64,000 nt of DNA from Cytophagales bacterium (GCA_013298025.1 JAAFJE010000009.1:1-64000); one strand, 5' to 3'; numbered from the stretch's first letter, positions 8,712-18,087 are shown. Made by a program: numbers and translations. Notes: generated from the sequence alone by a model not told the origin.

Positions 8712-8731
8712 TATCACATATTTATGTGATA
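8712..8731. promoter_or_regulatory. palindromic operator candidate (ATCACA-N6-TGTGAT)
   Basis: Perfect inverted repeat TATCACATA-tt-TATGTGATA, 121 nt upstream of the NarL-type regulator. The core ATCACA-N6-TGTGAT recurs upstream of the next gene at 9625-9642, which suggests a shared regulator. Confidence 0.5.
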
Positions 8732-8851
8732 CAATGAATATTTTCTTATATTTTTCATAAAACTATCGTAAATTTATTCGCACAAGCCATGCACCTCAAC
8801 AGCATTTTAACGTCTTATTAAACTCTATAACTTTTTAAATGTAATTTACTG

Positions 8852-9520
8852 ATGAATTCACCAACTATTAAAATTATTGTTTACGAAGACAATCCCGATT
8901 TGCGTGAAAGTTTATCTGTATTGTTGAACAACTCGGAAGGTTTTGAACTACTAGGAGCTTTTGTGAATTGCGAAAATGTAGAAAACCAAGTAAAAACCCT
9001 ACAACCTCATGTGGTATTGATGGATATTGATATGCCTGTAGTAAATGGCATCAATGGACTCAAAATCATTAGGCAGATTTCTTCCAATATAAATGTAAAT
9101 GTGTTGATGTTTACGGTTTTTGACGACAACGAACACATCTTCCAAGCCATTTGCGAAGGTGCTGTAGGGTATATGTTGAAGAAAACTCCTGCTCCCAAAT
9201 TGCTTGAAGCCATTCAAGATGCCAATGACGGAGGTGCACCGATGACATCGAGTATTGCCCGCAGAGTACTCCAGATGTTTGCTACAAACGCAGCTAAACC
9301 CGAATCGGGTAGCTACAAATTAACCGAACGAGAAATTGACATCCTCGATTTGCTCGTTAAAGGAAATAGTTATAAAATGATTGCCAACAAACGAAATATT
9401 GCCATTGATACCGTTCGTTCGCATATCAAAAAAATCTATGAGAAGCTTCATGTACATTCGCAGACAGAGGCGGTGGTCAAGGCTTTGAAAGAAAATATCA
9501 TTCCTAATTCAAAAACCTAG
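8852..9520 (+). CDS. NarL/FixJ-family response regulator (REC + LuxR-type HTH)
   Basis: This 222-residue protein has a receiver domain at about 5-125 with the acidic pocket near YEDNPDLRE, the phospho-acceptor Asp in VVLMDIDMPV (about 55-63) and the conserved Lys in MLKKTPAP. A LuxR-type helix-turn-helix follows at about 155-215 (LTEREIDILDLLVKGNSYKMIANKRNIAIDTVRSHIKKIYEKLHV). It is an orphan: no histidine kinase is adjacent. It should bind DNA when phosphorylated. An ATCACA-N6-TGTGAT palindrome lies upstream, and a LytTR regulator with the same site follows. Confidence 0.92.
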   Translation: MNSPTIKIIVYEDNPDLRESLSVLLNNSEGFELLGAFVNCENVENQVKTLQPHVVLMDIDMPVVNGINGLKIIRQISSNINVNVLMFTVFDDNEHIFQAICEGAVGYMLKKTPAPKLLEAIQDANDGGAPMTSSIARRVLQMFATNAAKPESGSYKLTEREIDILDLLVKGNSYKMIANKRNIAIDTVRSHIKKIYEKLHVHSQTEAVVKALKENIIPNSKT

Positions 9521-9544
9521 AATAGTCTCACCCTAACCAAGACA

Positions 9545-9575
9545 AAGGCAGCAATAGCGATATTGCTGCCTTTTG
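9545..9575 (+). terminator. terminator after response regulator
   Basis: The arms AAAGGCAGCAAT and ATTGCTGCCTTT (loop agcgat) are followed by T residues. Confidence 0.85.
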
Positions 9576-9622
9576 TATCAATAATGTGCTTTTTAGGCTA
9601 TATCATCAAGCGATTCGTCCAT

Positions 9623-9644
9623 AAATCACATGATTGTGTGATTG
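9623..9644. promoter_or_regulatory. second ATCACA-N6-TGTGAT operator candidate
   Basis: AATCACA-tgattg-TGTGATT, 86 nt before the LytTR gene. It has the same half-sites and spacing as the site at 8713-8730. Confidence 0.5.
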
Positions 9645-9728
9645 ACAACCATCAAAAAAACAAAGAGTTTTGTAGCGTACATATTGTGTCAAAATAGACA
9701 CCTAGAAAACCGAACAAAATAACTAATT

Positions 9729-10193
9729 ATGATGGTAACACAAGCTACTACTTTTGACCAATCTCGCTTCAACACCCGCAGAATTGAAGCCCGTATGCAA
9801 CGATTCGAGTTACTACGAAGGCATCAGGATTTTATTGCATTCAAAAACGCCCCAGAAAAGTACCTATTATTACCCCTCCGCTGTAAAAAATCTATCCTCA
9901 TTCCTGTAAAAGACATCGTTTATCTACAAGCAACGAGCAATTACACAGAATTTTTTCTAAATAATGGAAAAAAAATAATGGTATCACGTACAATGAAAGA
10001 ATTTTTGAGTAAATTAGATGCCGAAATGTTTGTGAGAGTTCACAAATCTTTCACAATTAATTTGAACTATTTATTACATTTCGACGTTAGAGAAGAAATG
10101 TTTGTCCAACTCATTGGTGATGTAAAGCTTAGTGTGTCGAGAAGAAAGAAAAAAGAATTTCTTGATAAAAGAAAATCTTACGTTGGACGATAA
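9729..10193 (+). CDS. LytTR-domain DNA-binding protein without receiver domain
   Basis: This 154-residue protein carries a LytTR DNA-binding domain at about 50-150: ILIPVKDIVYLQATSNYTEFFL, then VSRTMKEFL, then the MFVRVHKSFTINLNYLLHF signature. No receiver or membrane segment is present; the first 45 residues are charged and helical. It would bind direct-repeat DNA sites as a standalone regulator. The start is one of two adjacent ATG codons, at 9729 and 9732. It has its own palindromic upstream site and a hairpin terminator downstream, and it is convergent with the Omp85 gene. Confidence 0.85.
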   Translation: MMVTQATTFDQSRFNTRRIEARMQRFELLRRHQDFIAFKNAPEKYLLLPLRCKKSILIPVKDIVYLQATSNYTEFFLNNGKKIMVSRTMKEFLSKLDAEMFVRVHKSFTINLNYLLHFDVREEMFVQLIGDVKLSVSRRKKKEFLDKRKSYVGR

Positions 10194-10237
10194 TACAAAA
10201 ATATTCCATAGAAATTAGTGGTTAGGTATTTAGGAAA

Positions 10238-10267
10238 CAAGGGCGGCCCTTGTCGCCCTATGTTTTT
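10238..10267 (+). terminator. terminator after LytTR gene
   Basis: The hairpin AGGGCG-gcccttgt-CGCCCT is followed by atgttttt. Confidence 0.6.
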
Positions 10268-10325
10268 AAAGAACTAACTAATAAAAATACTAAAGATAAT
10301 AGGTGTAGAACTATTAATTTGCACA

Positions 10326-10358
10326 GGGAGGTGTTCTTAACGCCTCCTTTCGTCTTTT
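10326..10358. terminator. hairpin between convergent genes
   Basis: The arms GGAGGTGTT and AACGCCTCC (one G-T pair, loop ctt) are followed by a T-rich run on the + strand. It lies between the LytTR and Omp85 genes. Confidence 0.55.
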
Positions 10359-10372
10359 ATAAGGGTTCAGTT

Positions 10373-11755
10373 TTAAAATTCTCGGCTCAAATTAAAGGCA
10401 AATGTTCGTTGCTGTAGGCTGTTTTGTACGTAATGAAAACGGAGAAAAAGGTTATAGTACGAAATCAGGTCGATGCCTACGCCATAGCTGTACAGCAATT
10501 GATTGGCCAAACTACTTTTGTTTTCAAATCGAAAATTTTTATATACATAACCCATATCAAAAATCAAATTAGGGTACAGTTGCAATGGCACTACATTAAA
10601 TTGAGGCAACTTCAAAAATTTGATTCGTATGTTTTTGTCTAAAAGCTTATACCGAAGGTTATTTCTCGATAAATAATAATCTTGCCCATCTACCACCGCT
10701 AATTCAAAGCCTCGTACCAAATCGGCACCATAGCCTAGCCCTCTCAACAAAATAAAAGGCTGTTGAGCAGGCCACGAAAATTTGGCTTTAAGCATAAAGC
10801 TACTAAACCATTTTTTGCCCAAAGGCAGGTACTTCGTGCCACCAATGCTTATATCGAACTGGTTTACGTCATCGAACGGAATCAAGCCCAGTTTGTTGGC
10901 TACAACCTCATAACGATACCCACGCAACGGATACACCACATTATCCCTAAAATCGAAACCCCAAGCATAGCTTAGTTGGAAGTAGCGTTGTGTATTAGCA
11001 CCACCACCCAAATACTCGGCATTACTATGACGAATGGTGTCGGCTATCCAATTATAGTTATAACGCAGTTCGAGGGCGTGGCTGCCGTAAAACTTATTAC
11101 GGCGACGCAACGAAATACCAGCCCAAAATCGTTTTCGTAGCACTTGCTCCGATTTGATGTACGCCAAGGTATCGTGCAAGGTATTGTAAGCCACATTTTT
11201 GTTGGTGGTATAAGACAAGTTGATGCCCATGCCTGTGCGTTTTTGGGCATCAATATAAGGAATCCGATAAAAAAGCTCTATTTTTTGGGCAAAACCTCCT
11301 TCCAATCTCAAGATAAGCCTCTCGGCTCTACCACGCATATTACCGTGGTTGATATGGACTCCCCAAATTAGGCGGTCGAGGCTATGCCCTCTTTCCCACC
11401 ATTCGCTATAATTGCGGTCGGCGAGTTGGATACGAGGATACACAAAAACGTACCATTGTTCTACCACTTTTATACGTAGGCTTACGGCTCGCTTTTCCGA
11501 AAATTGAGGCTCTATTTGTACCTGATTGAACAAACTGGTATTAAAAATTTTACGCCGATTGCGTTCTAACACCATTGCGAGGGTAGCAGCCTGCAAGGTA
11601 TCGCCGATGGCAATATCTAGCTCTCTTTCGATGATAGCAGCTTTCGTCTTTTTATTGCCTTCAATCCGAATTTCATTCACTACCCAAGAAGAGTCTTGCC
11701 GTTCAAGTCCTAAACAACCCGACAGCACGGTAAAAAGTAATTGTAATAACAACAT
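10373..11755 (-). CDS. Omp85-superfamily outer membrane protein (POTRA + beta-barrel)
   Basis: This 460-residue exported protein has a short N-terminal signal sequence (MLLLQLLFTVLSGC). One POTRA-like domain spans about 24-95 (WVVNEIRIEGNKKTKAAIIERELDIAIGD, then NRRKIFNTSLFNQVQIEP). A 16-strand-type barrel follows, with the Omp85 loop motif VRGFE near residue 355 and a C-terminal aromatic ending (NLSREF) typical of BAM substrates. With only one POTRA it is shorter than BamA, so it is likelier a TamA/FhaC-like or BamA-paralogue translocation protein of the outer membrane. It is transcribed alone. Confidence 0.8.
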   Translation of the reverse strand: MLLLQLLFTVLSGCLGLERQDSSWVVNEIRIEGNKKTKAAIIERELDIAIGDTLQAATLAMVLERNRRKIFNTSLFNQVQIEPQFSEKRAVSLRIKVVEQWYVFVYPRIQLADRNYSEWWERGHSLDRLIWGVHINHGNMRGRAERLILRLEGGFAQKIELFYRIPYIDAQKRTGMGINLSYTTNKNVAYNTLHDTLAYIKSEQVLRKRFWAGISLRRRNKFYGSHALELRYNYNWIADTIRHSNAEYLGGGANTQRYFQLSYAWGFDFRDNVVYPLRGYRYEVVANKLGLIPFDDVNQFDISIGGTKYLPLGKKWFSSFMLKAKFSWPAQQPFILLRGLGYGADLVRGFELAVVDGQDYYLSRNNLRYKLLDKNIRIKFLKLPQFNVVPLQLYPNLIFDMGYVYKNFRFENKSSLANQLLYSYGVGIDLISYYNLFLRFHYVQNSLQQRTFAFNLSREF

Positions 11756-12011
11756 GGTTAGCTAAGACATGGATGCCCGATTGATATGTTTATTTAAGAG
11801 GTTGATTTTCAGTGATTAATAATCTTGTATATATCGAACTTGATTGTAGGTCAAAACTTATTTTTCATCAAAATTGACAAAAAACGATAATTATCTCATG
11901 AAAAGTATAAAAAATCTTCCTAAAAGATAATTTATTGTTTAATATTGTTGTAATAACTTGTACGAAAAGCCTGTTGAAGGACGAATACATTTTTTTTAAT
12001 TAACCATTTTT

Positions 12012-13352
12012 ATGACATTTATAAAACCTCGTTTATCTTTTTGGCAAATCTGGAATATGAATTTCGGATTTTTTGGGATTCAGTATAGTTTTGGCTTACA
12101 GCAAACCAACATGAGTCCGATTTATTCTTACCTTGGTGCAGAAGAATCGTCCCTTCCTTTATTGTGGCTGGCTGGGCCCATTACGGGGCTTATCATTCAG
12201 CCGATTATTGGTGCGATGAGCGACAAAACCTACGGAAGATTTGGGCGACGCAAGCCTTATTTCTTAGTAGGAGCAATTTTGTGTAGCTTATGTTTGTTGT
12301 TTATGCCTTTTAGCCAAACGCTTTGGATGGCCGCTGGCTTACTTTGGATTTTGGATGCGGGCAACAACATTGCGATGGAGCCCTACCGTGCCTTTATTTC
12401 CGACAAGTTACCCAATACGCAGCTTTCTTTGGGCTTTTTGATGCAAAGTTTTTTTTGTGGCTTGGGTATTACGCTTGCCAATTTTACGCCTACGATTTTT
12501 GAATGGACAGGCATCGAAGGGCAAATGGCTTCAGGGATTCCTTACCGCACTGTGGTGGCATTTTTGATTGGGGCAGTAGCCTCGATTGTTACGATTGGCT
12601 ATTCGGTTGCTACAACGCCCGAATATCCTTTATCAGACGAAGAAATAGCCAAAATCAAAGCCAGTGCTACGGGTTGGTTGGCTCATTTCCGTGAAATTGT
12701 AGATGCTTTCAAAGAAATGCCTCAAACGATGCGTCAGTTGGCTGTGATGAAATTGTTTCAATGGTTTGCCATGTTTTGCTACTGGCAATATGTAACCAAA
12801 ACCATTTCTCAAGCTATTTTTGGCACAAAAGACCCCAATTCTGATGCTTTTCGTCAAGCCGATTTAATTACGAGCCAAATCAATGGATTTTACAATATTG
12901 TGACATTTTCGTCAGCCTTTGTGCTGGTGTGGTTTGCCAAAAAATTTGGGGCAAAATGGGTACATTTTGTTTGCCTTATTTTAGCGGGTATTGCTATGCT
13001 TACGATTCCGCAAATTCACGAAAAAGAGCTGTTGTACGCACCGATGGTCGGTTTTGGTATTGCATGGGCTAGTATCATGTCTATGCCCTACGAAATGCTT
13101 GCTGGTAGCATTCCTGCCGAACGCACGGGCGTTTATATGGGTATTTTCAATATGTTTATTGTGATTCCGATGATGATTCAAATTCTGTTTACGTGGCTTA
13201 CCTACGACTCGCTGTTGGGGGGCAATCCAGCCAATGTATTACGCATGGGTGGGGTATGTATGTTGTGTGCGGCTGTAGCTGTAACTTTTGTGAAGGTTGT
13301 CAAAACAGATGGCAACGAAACAAGCGTAACAGGCTTTGGTGGCGGTCATTAG
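12012..13352 (+). CDS. MFS transporter, SLC45/GPH-like (putative sugar symporter)
   Basis: This 446-residue polytopic protein has about 12 membrane segments. The N-terminal region MNFGFFGIQYSFGLQQTNMSPIY and the loop GAMSDKTYGRFGRRKPYFLVGA (the D-x-x-x-G-R-R type motif between TM2 and TM3) are typical of the sucrose/maltose SLC45-type MFS branch seen in Bacteroidetes. It probably moves a sugar or glycoside with protons across the inner membrane. No glycosidase is adjacent, so the substrate is open. It ends before a clear hairpin terminator. Confidence 0.82.
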   Translation: MTFIKPRLSFWQIWNMNFGFFGIQYSFGLQQTNMSPIYSYLGAEESSLPLLWLAGPITGLIIQPIIGAMSDKTYGRFGRRKPYFLVGAILCSLCLLFMPFSQTLWMAAGLLWILDAGNNIAMEPYRAFISDKLPNTQLSLGFLMQSFFCGLGITLANFTPTIFEWTGIEGQMASGIPYRTVVAFLIGAVASIVTIGYSVATTPEYPLSDEEIAKIKASATGWLAHFREIVDAFKEMPQTMRQLAVMKLFQWFAMFCYWQYVTKTISQAIFGTKDPNSDAFRQADLITSQINGFYNIVTFSSAFVLVWFAKKFGAKWVHFVCLILAGIAMLTIPQIHEKELLYAPMVGFGIAWASIMSMPYEMLAGSIPAERTGVYMGIFNMFIVIPMMIQILFTWLTYDSLLGGNPANVLRMGGVCMLCAAVAVTFVKVVKTDGNETSVTGFGGGH

Positions 13353-13407
13353 GGTTAGTAAGCAACTGAGTACGCAGGGATTTTCCCTTTTTAAATTTAT
13401 ACTAAGG

Positions 13408-13448
13408 CAAAGTCATTCGTGAGTTTTCATGAATGACTTTGTGTTTTT
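13408..13448 (+). terminator. terminator after MFS gene
   Basis: The arms CAAAGTCATTC and GAATGACTTTG are followed by TGTTTTTA. Confidence 0.8.
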
Positions 13449-13516
13449 ATTTATACAATTATTGTCATAGCAATTATTTTTTAAATTTTTATAGGCAAAA
13501 ATCCTCAAAAAAAATA

Positions 13517-13524
13517 TAGATTTG
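13517..13524 (+). promoter_or_regulatory. candidate -7 box upstream of PduO gene
   Basis: TAGATTTG matches TAnnTTTG exactly. It lies in the 343-bp gap before the adenosyltransferase gene and would give a leader of about 165 nt. Apart from this and the preceding terminator I see nothing else in the gap. Confidence 0.35.
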
Positions 13525-13695
13525 TAAAACTAAGGTTTTTCCTGAGAAAAAAGCCAAAAATAGTATCAAACAAGGGGTAAAAGCTTCATAATCATTTATG
13601 TGGCGTTTTTTCCTAGAAAATTTATCAAAAAAGATTTGTTTGTAAAAATTGAATACTTTTCAACAAACAGGTGCAAGTAGTTTAAAGAAGGGAAA

Positions 13696-14241
13696 ATGAA
13701 AATTTATACCAAAACTGGCGATAAGGGTACAACCTCGCTTGTGGGTGGCACACGCATTGCCAAATCGGATTTGCGTATTGAAGCTTACGGCACTGTGGAC
13801 GAATTGAATGCCTATATTGGCTTGCTCAACGATTTAGAGGTAAACGCCTCACGCAGGGAATTTATCAAAGAGATTCAAGATAGGCTGTTTACGATAGGGG
13901 CGTTGTTGGCATCTGAACCCGACCAACATAAAAAGCGTATTCCAGACTTGCATTTGTCTGACATTGCAGCACTTGAACAAGCCATCGACAGCATGAACGA
14001 GCATTTGTCGCCCATGCGTTTTTTTATTTTGCCCGGAGGGAATATGGCTGTTTCGTATGGACACATCGCTCGCACGGTTTGCCGAAGAGCCGAAAGGCTG
14101 GTAGTGCGATTGGCCGCCGAAACAAGTGTAGAAGAACTCGTTGTGCAGTACCTCAATCGGCTTTCCGACTACCTTTTTATCCTTTGTAGAGCAATGGCTA
14201 AAGATTTGGGCGTAGAAGAAGTAGCTTGGAAACCCAGATAA
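13696..14241 (+). CDS. cob(I)yrinic acid a,c-diamide/cobalamin adenosyltransferase, PduO type
   Basis: This 181-residue protein has the PduO-type signature at the N-terminus (KIYTKTGDKGTTSLVGGTRIAKSD), then the EAYGTVDELNAYIGL block and the C-terminal RTVCRRAERLVVRL and YLNRLSDYLFILCRA helices that form the ATP/cobalamin site. It adenosylates cob(I)alamin to coenzyme B12 in the cytoplasm. This fits the presence of meaB, which serves a B12-dependent mutase, elsewhere in the window. It is followed after about 150 nt by ilvE. Confidence 0.92.
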   Translation: MKIYTKTGDKGTTSLVGGTRIAKSDLRIEAYGTVDELNAYIGLLNDLEVNASRREFIKEIQDRLFTIGALLASEPDQHKKRIPDLHLSDIAALEQAIDSMNEHLSPMRFFILPGGNMAVSYGHIARTVCRRAERLVVRLAAETSVEELVVQYLNRLSDYLFILCRAMAKDLGVEEVAWKPR

Positions 14242-14394
14242 AAGCATAACAGTATAAAAGGTTTTTTGATGACGGATTTATTTTAGATAAAAATTATGCC
14301 GAAATCAGTAAGCCCCAATCCCCCATAGCTTTAGCATTTTGGTAGGATGCTGAGGTTTTAGAACAATTGTTGCATAAGAATAAAGTAAAGTAAT

Positions 14395-15459
14395 ATGACA
14401 GACACAGTGCAAATTGAAATCCATCCGATAGAGAAGTCGAGGATTGATGCGGTTGATTTTGACAACCTTGTTTTTGGACGCTCATTTGCCGACCACATGC
14501 TTGTGGTAGATTATAAAGATGGTGCATGGCAAACACCTCAAATTGTGCCTTACGGCCCTATTTCATTTTCTCCTGCGATGATGTCACTGCATTATGGTCA
14601 AGCGATTTTTGAAGGGATGAAGGCCTATAAAAGTGAAACTGGCGATATTCTGGTCTTTAGACCGCACGATAACTGGGCTCGTTTGAATAAGTCTGCGGTG
14701 CGTATGTGTATGCCTGAAGTTCCTGAAGAAGTGTTTATGGAAGGACTTTCGGCTTTATTGAAACTCGATGCCGCTTGGATTCCTGCCAAGCCTGGCTGCT
14801 CCATGTACATTCGTCCTTTTATGTTTTCTACAGATGAGTACGTGGGTGTAACGCCTTCTAAAACGTATAAATTCATGATTTTCAACTGTCCAGTGGGGGC
14901 TTATTACAGCAAGCCTTTGCGTGTAAAAGTTGAAACGCAGTACATTCGTGCAGCACATGGAGGCGTAGGTTTTTCTAAAAATGCAGGGAACTATGGTGGC
15001 TCATTGTATCCTACACAACTAGCCATACAAGAAGGATACGACCAAATTATTTGGACAGATGCCGCTTCTCATCAATTTGTAGAAGAAGCAGGTACGATGA
15101 ACTTGATGTTTGTAATCAACAATACTTTGGTAACAGCCCCAACAGGCGATACCATTTTGGATGGCATTACACGTAAATCGGTACTACAAATTGCTCGTGA
15201 CTGGGGAATGCCTGTAGAAGAACGTCAATTGTCGGTAAAAGAATTGGTAGAAGGTATCGAAGCTGGTACAGTACAAGAAGCTTTTGGGGCTGGTACGGCT
15301 GCGGTGATTGCTCCTATTGCTACGGTTGGTTTTGAAGGAAAAGATTATCAGCTTCCAGAAAGAGCAACTGATGCCTTCTCGAAAAGAGTATATGAAGAAA
15401 TCAATAATATTCGTCTTGGCAAAAAAGCCGATGAAAGAGGTTGGGTTTTCAAAGTATAG
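14395..15459 (+). CDS. ilvE: branched-chain amino acid aminotransferase
   Basis: This 354-residue fold-type IV PLP enzyme interconverts Leu/Ile/Val and their 2-oxo acids. Recognisable parts are SPAMMSLHYGQAIFEGMKAYK (about 60-80), the PLP lysine in GFSKNAGNYGG (Lys about 195), EEAGTMNLMFV, and the phosphate-binding turn GTAAVIAPI near the C-terminus. Its length fits the larger BCAT class found in Bacteroidetes and eukaryotes. It is a single transcription unit with a strong terminator. Confidence 0.93.
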   Translation: MTDTVQIEIHPIEKSRIDAVDFDNLVFGRSFADHMLVVDYKDGAWQTPQIVPYGPISFSPAMMSLHYGQAIFEGMKAYKSETGDILVFRPHDNWARLNKSAVRMCMPEVPEEVFMEGLSALLKLDAAWIPAKPGCSMYIRPFMFSTDEYVGVTPSKTYKFMIFNCPVGAYYSKPLRVKVETQYIRAAHGGVGFSKNAGNYGGSLYPTQLAIQEGYDQIIWTDAASHQFVEEAGTMNLMFVINNTLVTAPTGDTILDGITRKSVLQIARDWGMPVEERQLSVKELVEGIEAGTVQEAFGAGTAAVIAPIATVGFEGKDYQLPERATDAFSKRVYEEINNIRLGKKADERGWVFKV

Positions 15460-15477
15460 TTACAAAAATATGCACAC

Positions 15478-15510
15478 AAAAAAGCCTCAGCTAAAACTGA
15501 GGCTTTTTTG
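15478..15510 (+). terminator. terminator after ilvE
   Basis: The arms AAAAAAGCCTCAG and CTGAGGCTTTTTT (loop ctaaaa) form a perfect 13-bp stem. Confidence 0.9.
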
Positions 15511-15663
15511 TTATCTATCAATGCAAAATTATGAATTGTTACTTACGAATTGGTGTTTTGATTTTCATGAATTTATACCTTTTTAGTTGATTTAATTCGC
15601 AAGTTTATGAAAATGAGTAACTTAACTTTTGATTCGCTCAACCATTAATTCACTCAATTACTT

Positions 15664-16062
15664 TTACTGTTTATCTGCTGCCATCACCAAGGATAGATTT
15701 TGGCGTGCCACAATATCATATATTTTGGCTAAATCTTGTACGGTACGGTCTTTGGCAATACGCAAAATCACCGTTTCTGCATTTTTCGCTTTGGCTTGTT
15801 CGCCAAGGTAGCTTTCGAGGTTTTCAAAAGGTACGGGCTCGTCGTCAACGTAGTAATGGTTTCCTTCATCAACGGTCAAGCGTAAATTACCTTTGGCTAC
15901 TGTTTGTTGTGCGGTACTCGATTCGGGCAGTAATAGCCTAATCGCATCTGGACTCGCCAGCGTTGAAATCATGAGGAAGAACATCATCAAAAAGAATAAA
16001 ATATCCGCTAATGCCCCTGTTTCTACCTCCGATTGCTCTCTGATTCTTTTTCTAAAATTCAT
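15664..16062 (-). CDS. exbD: ExbD/TolR-family biopolymer transport protein
   Basis: This 132-residue protein has one N-terminal transmembrane helix (ADILFFLMMFFLMISTLA, about 19-38) with the conserved membrane Asp of the family at its start. A periplasmic alpha/beta domain follows, ending in a VQDLAKIYDIVARQNLSLVMAAD motif. It forms the proton-driven stator with the ExbB-like protein encoded just upstream, with an 11-nt gap. The pair energises TonB-dependent receptors or a Tol-like system. No TonB or second ExbD is next to it. Confidence 0.9.
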   Translation of the reverse strand: MNFRKRIREQSEVETGALADILFFLMMFFLMISTLASPDAIRLLLPESSTAQQTVAKGNLRLTVDEGNHYYVDDEPVPFENLESYLGEQAKAKNAETVILRIAKDRTVQDLAKIYDIVARQNLSLVMAADKQ

Positions 16063-16073
16063 GGCAAAAAAGG

Positions 16074-16781
16074 TTATTTGGTCGCAGGTTTATGAAGCAT
16101 ATCGAGGAAGTCGATGGCTGTTACTTCCATTTTATTGATGGTTCTGTCTATCATGGTTGTAAGAATGGTATAAAACAAATACGCAATGATACCCACTACA
16201 AGCCCCGTAGCCGATGTAACCATTTTTTCATAAATACCACTTGCAATGGTAGCAATGTCGATTTTATTGGCAACCGAAATGCTATGGAAAGTACGAATCA
16301 TCCCCGAAACTGTACCCAAAAACCCAAACATCGGAGCAATCTTGGCGATAGCCGACAAAAAGCCTAGGTTTTTCTCCATGTTATAAATCTCTACACGAGC
16401 CGTATTTTCAATGGCATTTTCGATGTCACGAATAGGCATTCCAAGACGAGAAAGTCCTTTTTCGAGCAAGCGAGCAATAGGAAACGGAGAGGTTTTGCAA
16501 TAGCTCATCGCTCCTTGGATATTGCCTGTATAAAGCATTTCTTTGATGGTAAACAAAAACGTACCATCGAGCTTAGACGTTTTGCGGATATACAAATAAC
16601 GTTCTAAAAACAAAAACAAAGCAATAAAGAACAGTACAAAAATGGGCACCATTACCCAGCCTCCTTTTTCAAGCAAGCCGATTAGGTTGAGGTCTTCGCC
16701 CGTTACTACTTTCTTCACGGTCTGGGCAGCGGTTGAATCTAATGGAGTAGTTTGCAGTAGGATTGTCAGCAATGTTGTCAT
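16074..16781 (-). CDS. exbB: MotA/TolQ/ExbB proton channel family protein
   Basis: This 235-residue inner-membrane protein has three hydrophobic segments (about 45-62, 145-165 and 185-205), a cytoplasmic loop, and the family block IAPMFGFLGTVSGMIRTF near TM2. It pairs with ExbD as a proton channel. An unusually long hydrophilic start of about 35 residues precedes TM1. It is first in a two-gene operon, with exbD 11 nt downstream. Confidence 0.92.
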   Translation of the reverse strand: MTTLLTILLQTTPLDSTAAQTVKKVVTGEDLNLIGLLEKGGWVMVPIFVLFFIALFLFLERYLYIRKTSKLDGTFLFTIKEMLYTGNIQGAMSYCKTSPFPIARLLEKGLSRLGMPIRDIENAIENTARVEIYNMEKNLGFLSAIAKIAPMFGFLGTVSGMIRTFHSISVANKIDIATIASGIYEKMVTSATGLVVGIIAYLFYTILTTMIDRTINKMEVTAIDFLDMLHKPATK

Positions 16782-17045
16782 ATTTTTTACACATAAAACA
16801 GCCTCAATTTGTATAAATTTTACAAATGATTCCGTCGAAAATACTGGTTTGAAGATTGATTACAATTCAGAAATAAAGCAATAAGTGCTAGTGGGCTGCT
16901 TAGGCATGAAAGAGAGCGATAGCCTTGGCTACTGACTGAAATAGCCATACCTTTACTGCTTACTAGCTACAAGTTTAACGAAAATTTTTAAGTATATAAC
17001 ATCTTTAGTGCCAAATTTTCCCTGATTGCCGAGTTGTAGGGTATT

Positions 17046-17981
17046 TTATCTACTTTCTTTCAGCATATTGGCTAAAACTCCTTCTTTTAACGCATAAGTA
17101 GATACTTTAATTTGATTTATTTGGTATTTTTTTAAGATAAAATCAATTAAACAAACGCCTACCACAATCATATCTACCCGCAGTTCTATCATGCCCGGTA
17201 TAGCCAAGCGTTGTTTTCTGTCTTGTGAAACCAATTGCAGGAATGCCTGTTGAAAAAATGGCAAAGGTAGCTCAAAAGTCACTTGATTGCGAGGAGGAAA
17301 ACTCCCTTGGGTTTCGTGCCAATACATATCGGCTAAGGTTTCAAACGACCCTGCCGAACCAATCAGGCAAGTAGGGGCGTATTGATGCACGGCATTGGTG
17401 AGTGGAAGTAGCTGCTGCTCAAGATATTCACGCAGTTGCCCTACCGAACGGGGTTGGATGGGGTCGCTGTGCATAAACTGGTCCATGAGGCGTTGTCCAC
17501 CTATTTCAAAGCTTTGTTTCCAATATATTTTTTGTTGGTCGCATATAATAAACTCGACGCTTCCGCCCCCAATATCTATAATCATCGAAGGCGTTTGCCC
17601 GATGTTTGTTCCCAACTTTACGCCTTCATAAATCAAACTGGCTTCGGCATCGCCCGAAATGACTTGTATTTCAATGCCTGTATGCGTTTTGATGTGTTCG
17701 CAAAAAGCCTGGGCATTGGCGGCATTACGCACGGCACTGGTGGCAAATGCCGAAACCGCCGACAAAGGCACGCCTTCTTTGGCCAATATTTCGTTGAAAT
17801 AAAGCAATCCTGTTACGGCACGTTGTATGCCTTCGGCAGTAATAATGCCTTGCGAAATACCACCTTTCCCAATTTTGGCAGCATAGCTGTCTTCATGAAG
17901 GATGCTAAAATCAGCACCTTGTTGTGCTACAACAAGCAACTGAAAAGTATTTGTGCCTAGGTCAATAATGGCTTTTTTCAT
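17046..17981 (-). CDS. Ppx/GppA phosphatase family protein (exopolyphosphatase-like)
   Basis: This 311-residue member of the sugar-kinase/Hsp70/actin superfamily has the phosphate-1 loop DLGTNTFQLLV at about 7-17, the phosphate-2 loop IDIGGGSVEFI at about 138-148, and a C-terminal helix/strand typical of the short Bacteroidetes Ppx form (about 300 residues). It hydrolyses polyphosphate or pppGpp ends in the cytoplasm. It starts about 90 nt from the divergent SDR gene. Confidence 0.9.
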   Translation of the reverse strand: MKKAIIDLGTNTFQLLVVAQQGADFSILHEDSYAAKIGKGGISQGIITAEGIQRAVTGLLYFNEILAKEGVPLSAVSAFATSAVRNAANAQAFCEHIKTHTGIEIQVISGDAEASLIYEGVKLGTNIGQTPSMIIDIGGGSVEFIICDQQKIYWKQSFEIGGQRLMDQFMHSDPIQPRSVGQLREYLEQQLLPLTNAVHQYAPTCLIGSAGSFETLADMYWHETQGSFPPRNQVTFELPLPFFQQAFLQLVSQDRKQRLAIPGMIELRVDMIVVGVCLIDFILKKYQINQIKVSTYALKEGVLANMLKESR

Positions 17982-18005
17982 GCTATTTTTTTTACAAAAC
18001 TAAAA

Positions 18006-18013
18006 TAACTTTG
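18006..18013 (+). promoter_or_regulatory. -7 promoter box for the SDR gene
   Basis: TAACTTTG is an exact TAnnTTTG match in the divergent gap, about 75 nt before the chosen start codon. Confidence 0.5.
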
Positions 18014-18087
18014 GCTCTCAGCCCTAACTTTAGCCGAAAAACTTCTGCTTCTTTGCGATAAAACCCGCCATGCTATATCTTTACATC

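Noticed and set aside
8713-8730. CRP/FNR-type binding site
   Set aside because: The half-sites are in the opposite order (ATCACA...TGTGAT) to TGTGA-N6-TCACA, so a CRP site is not supported.
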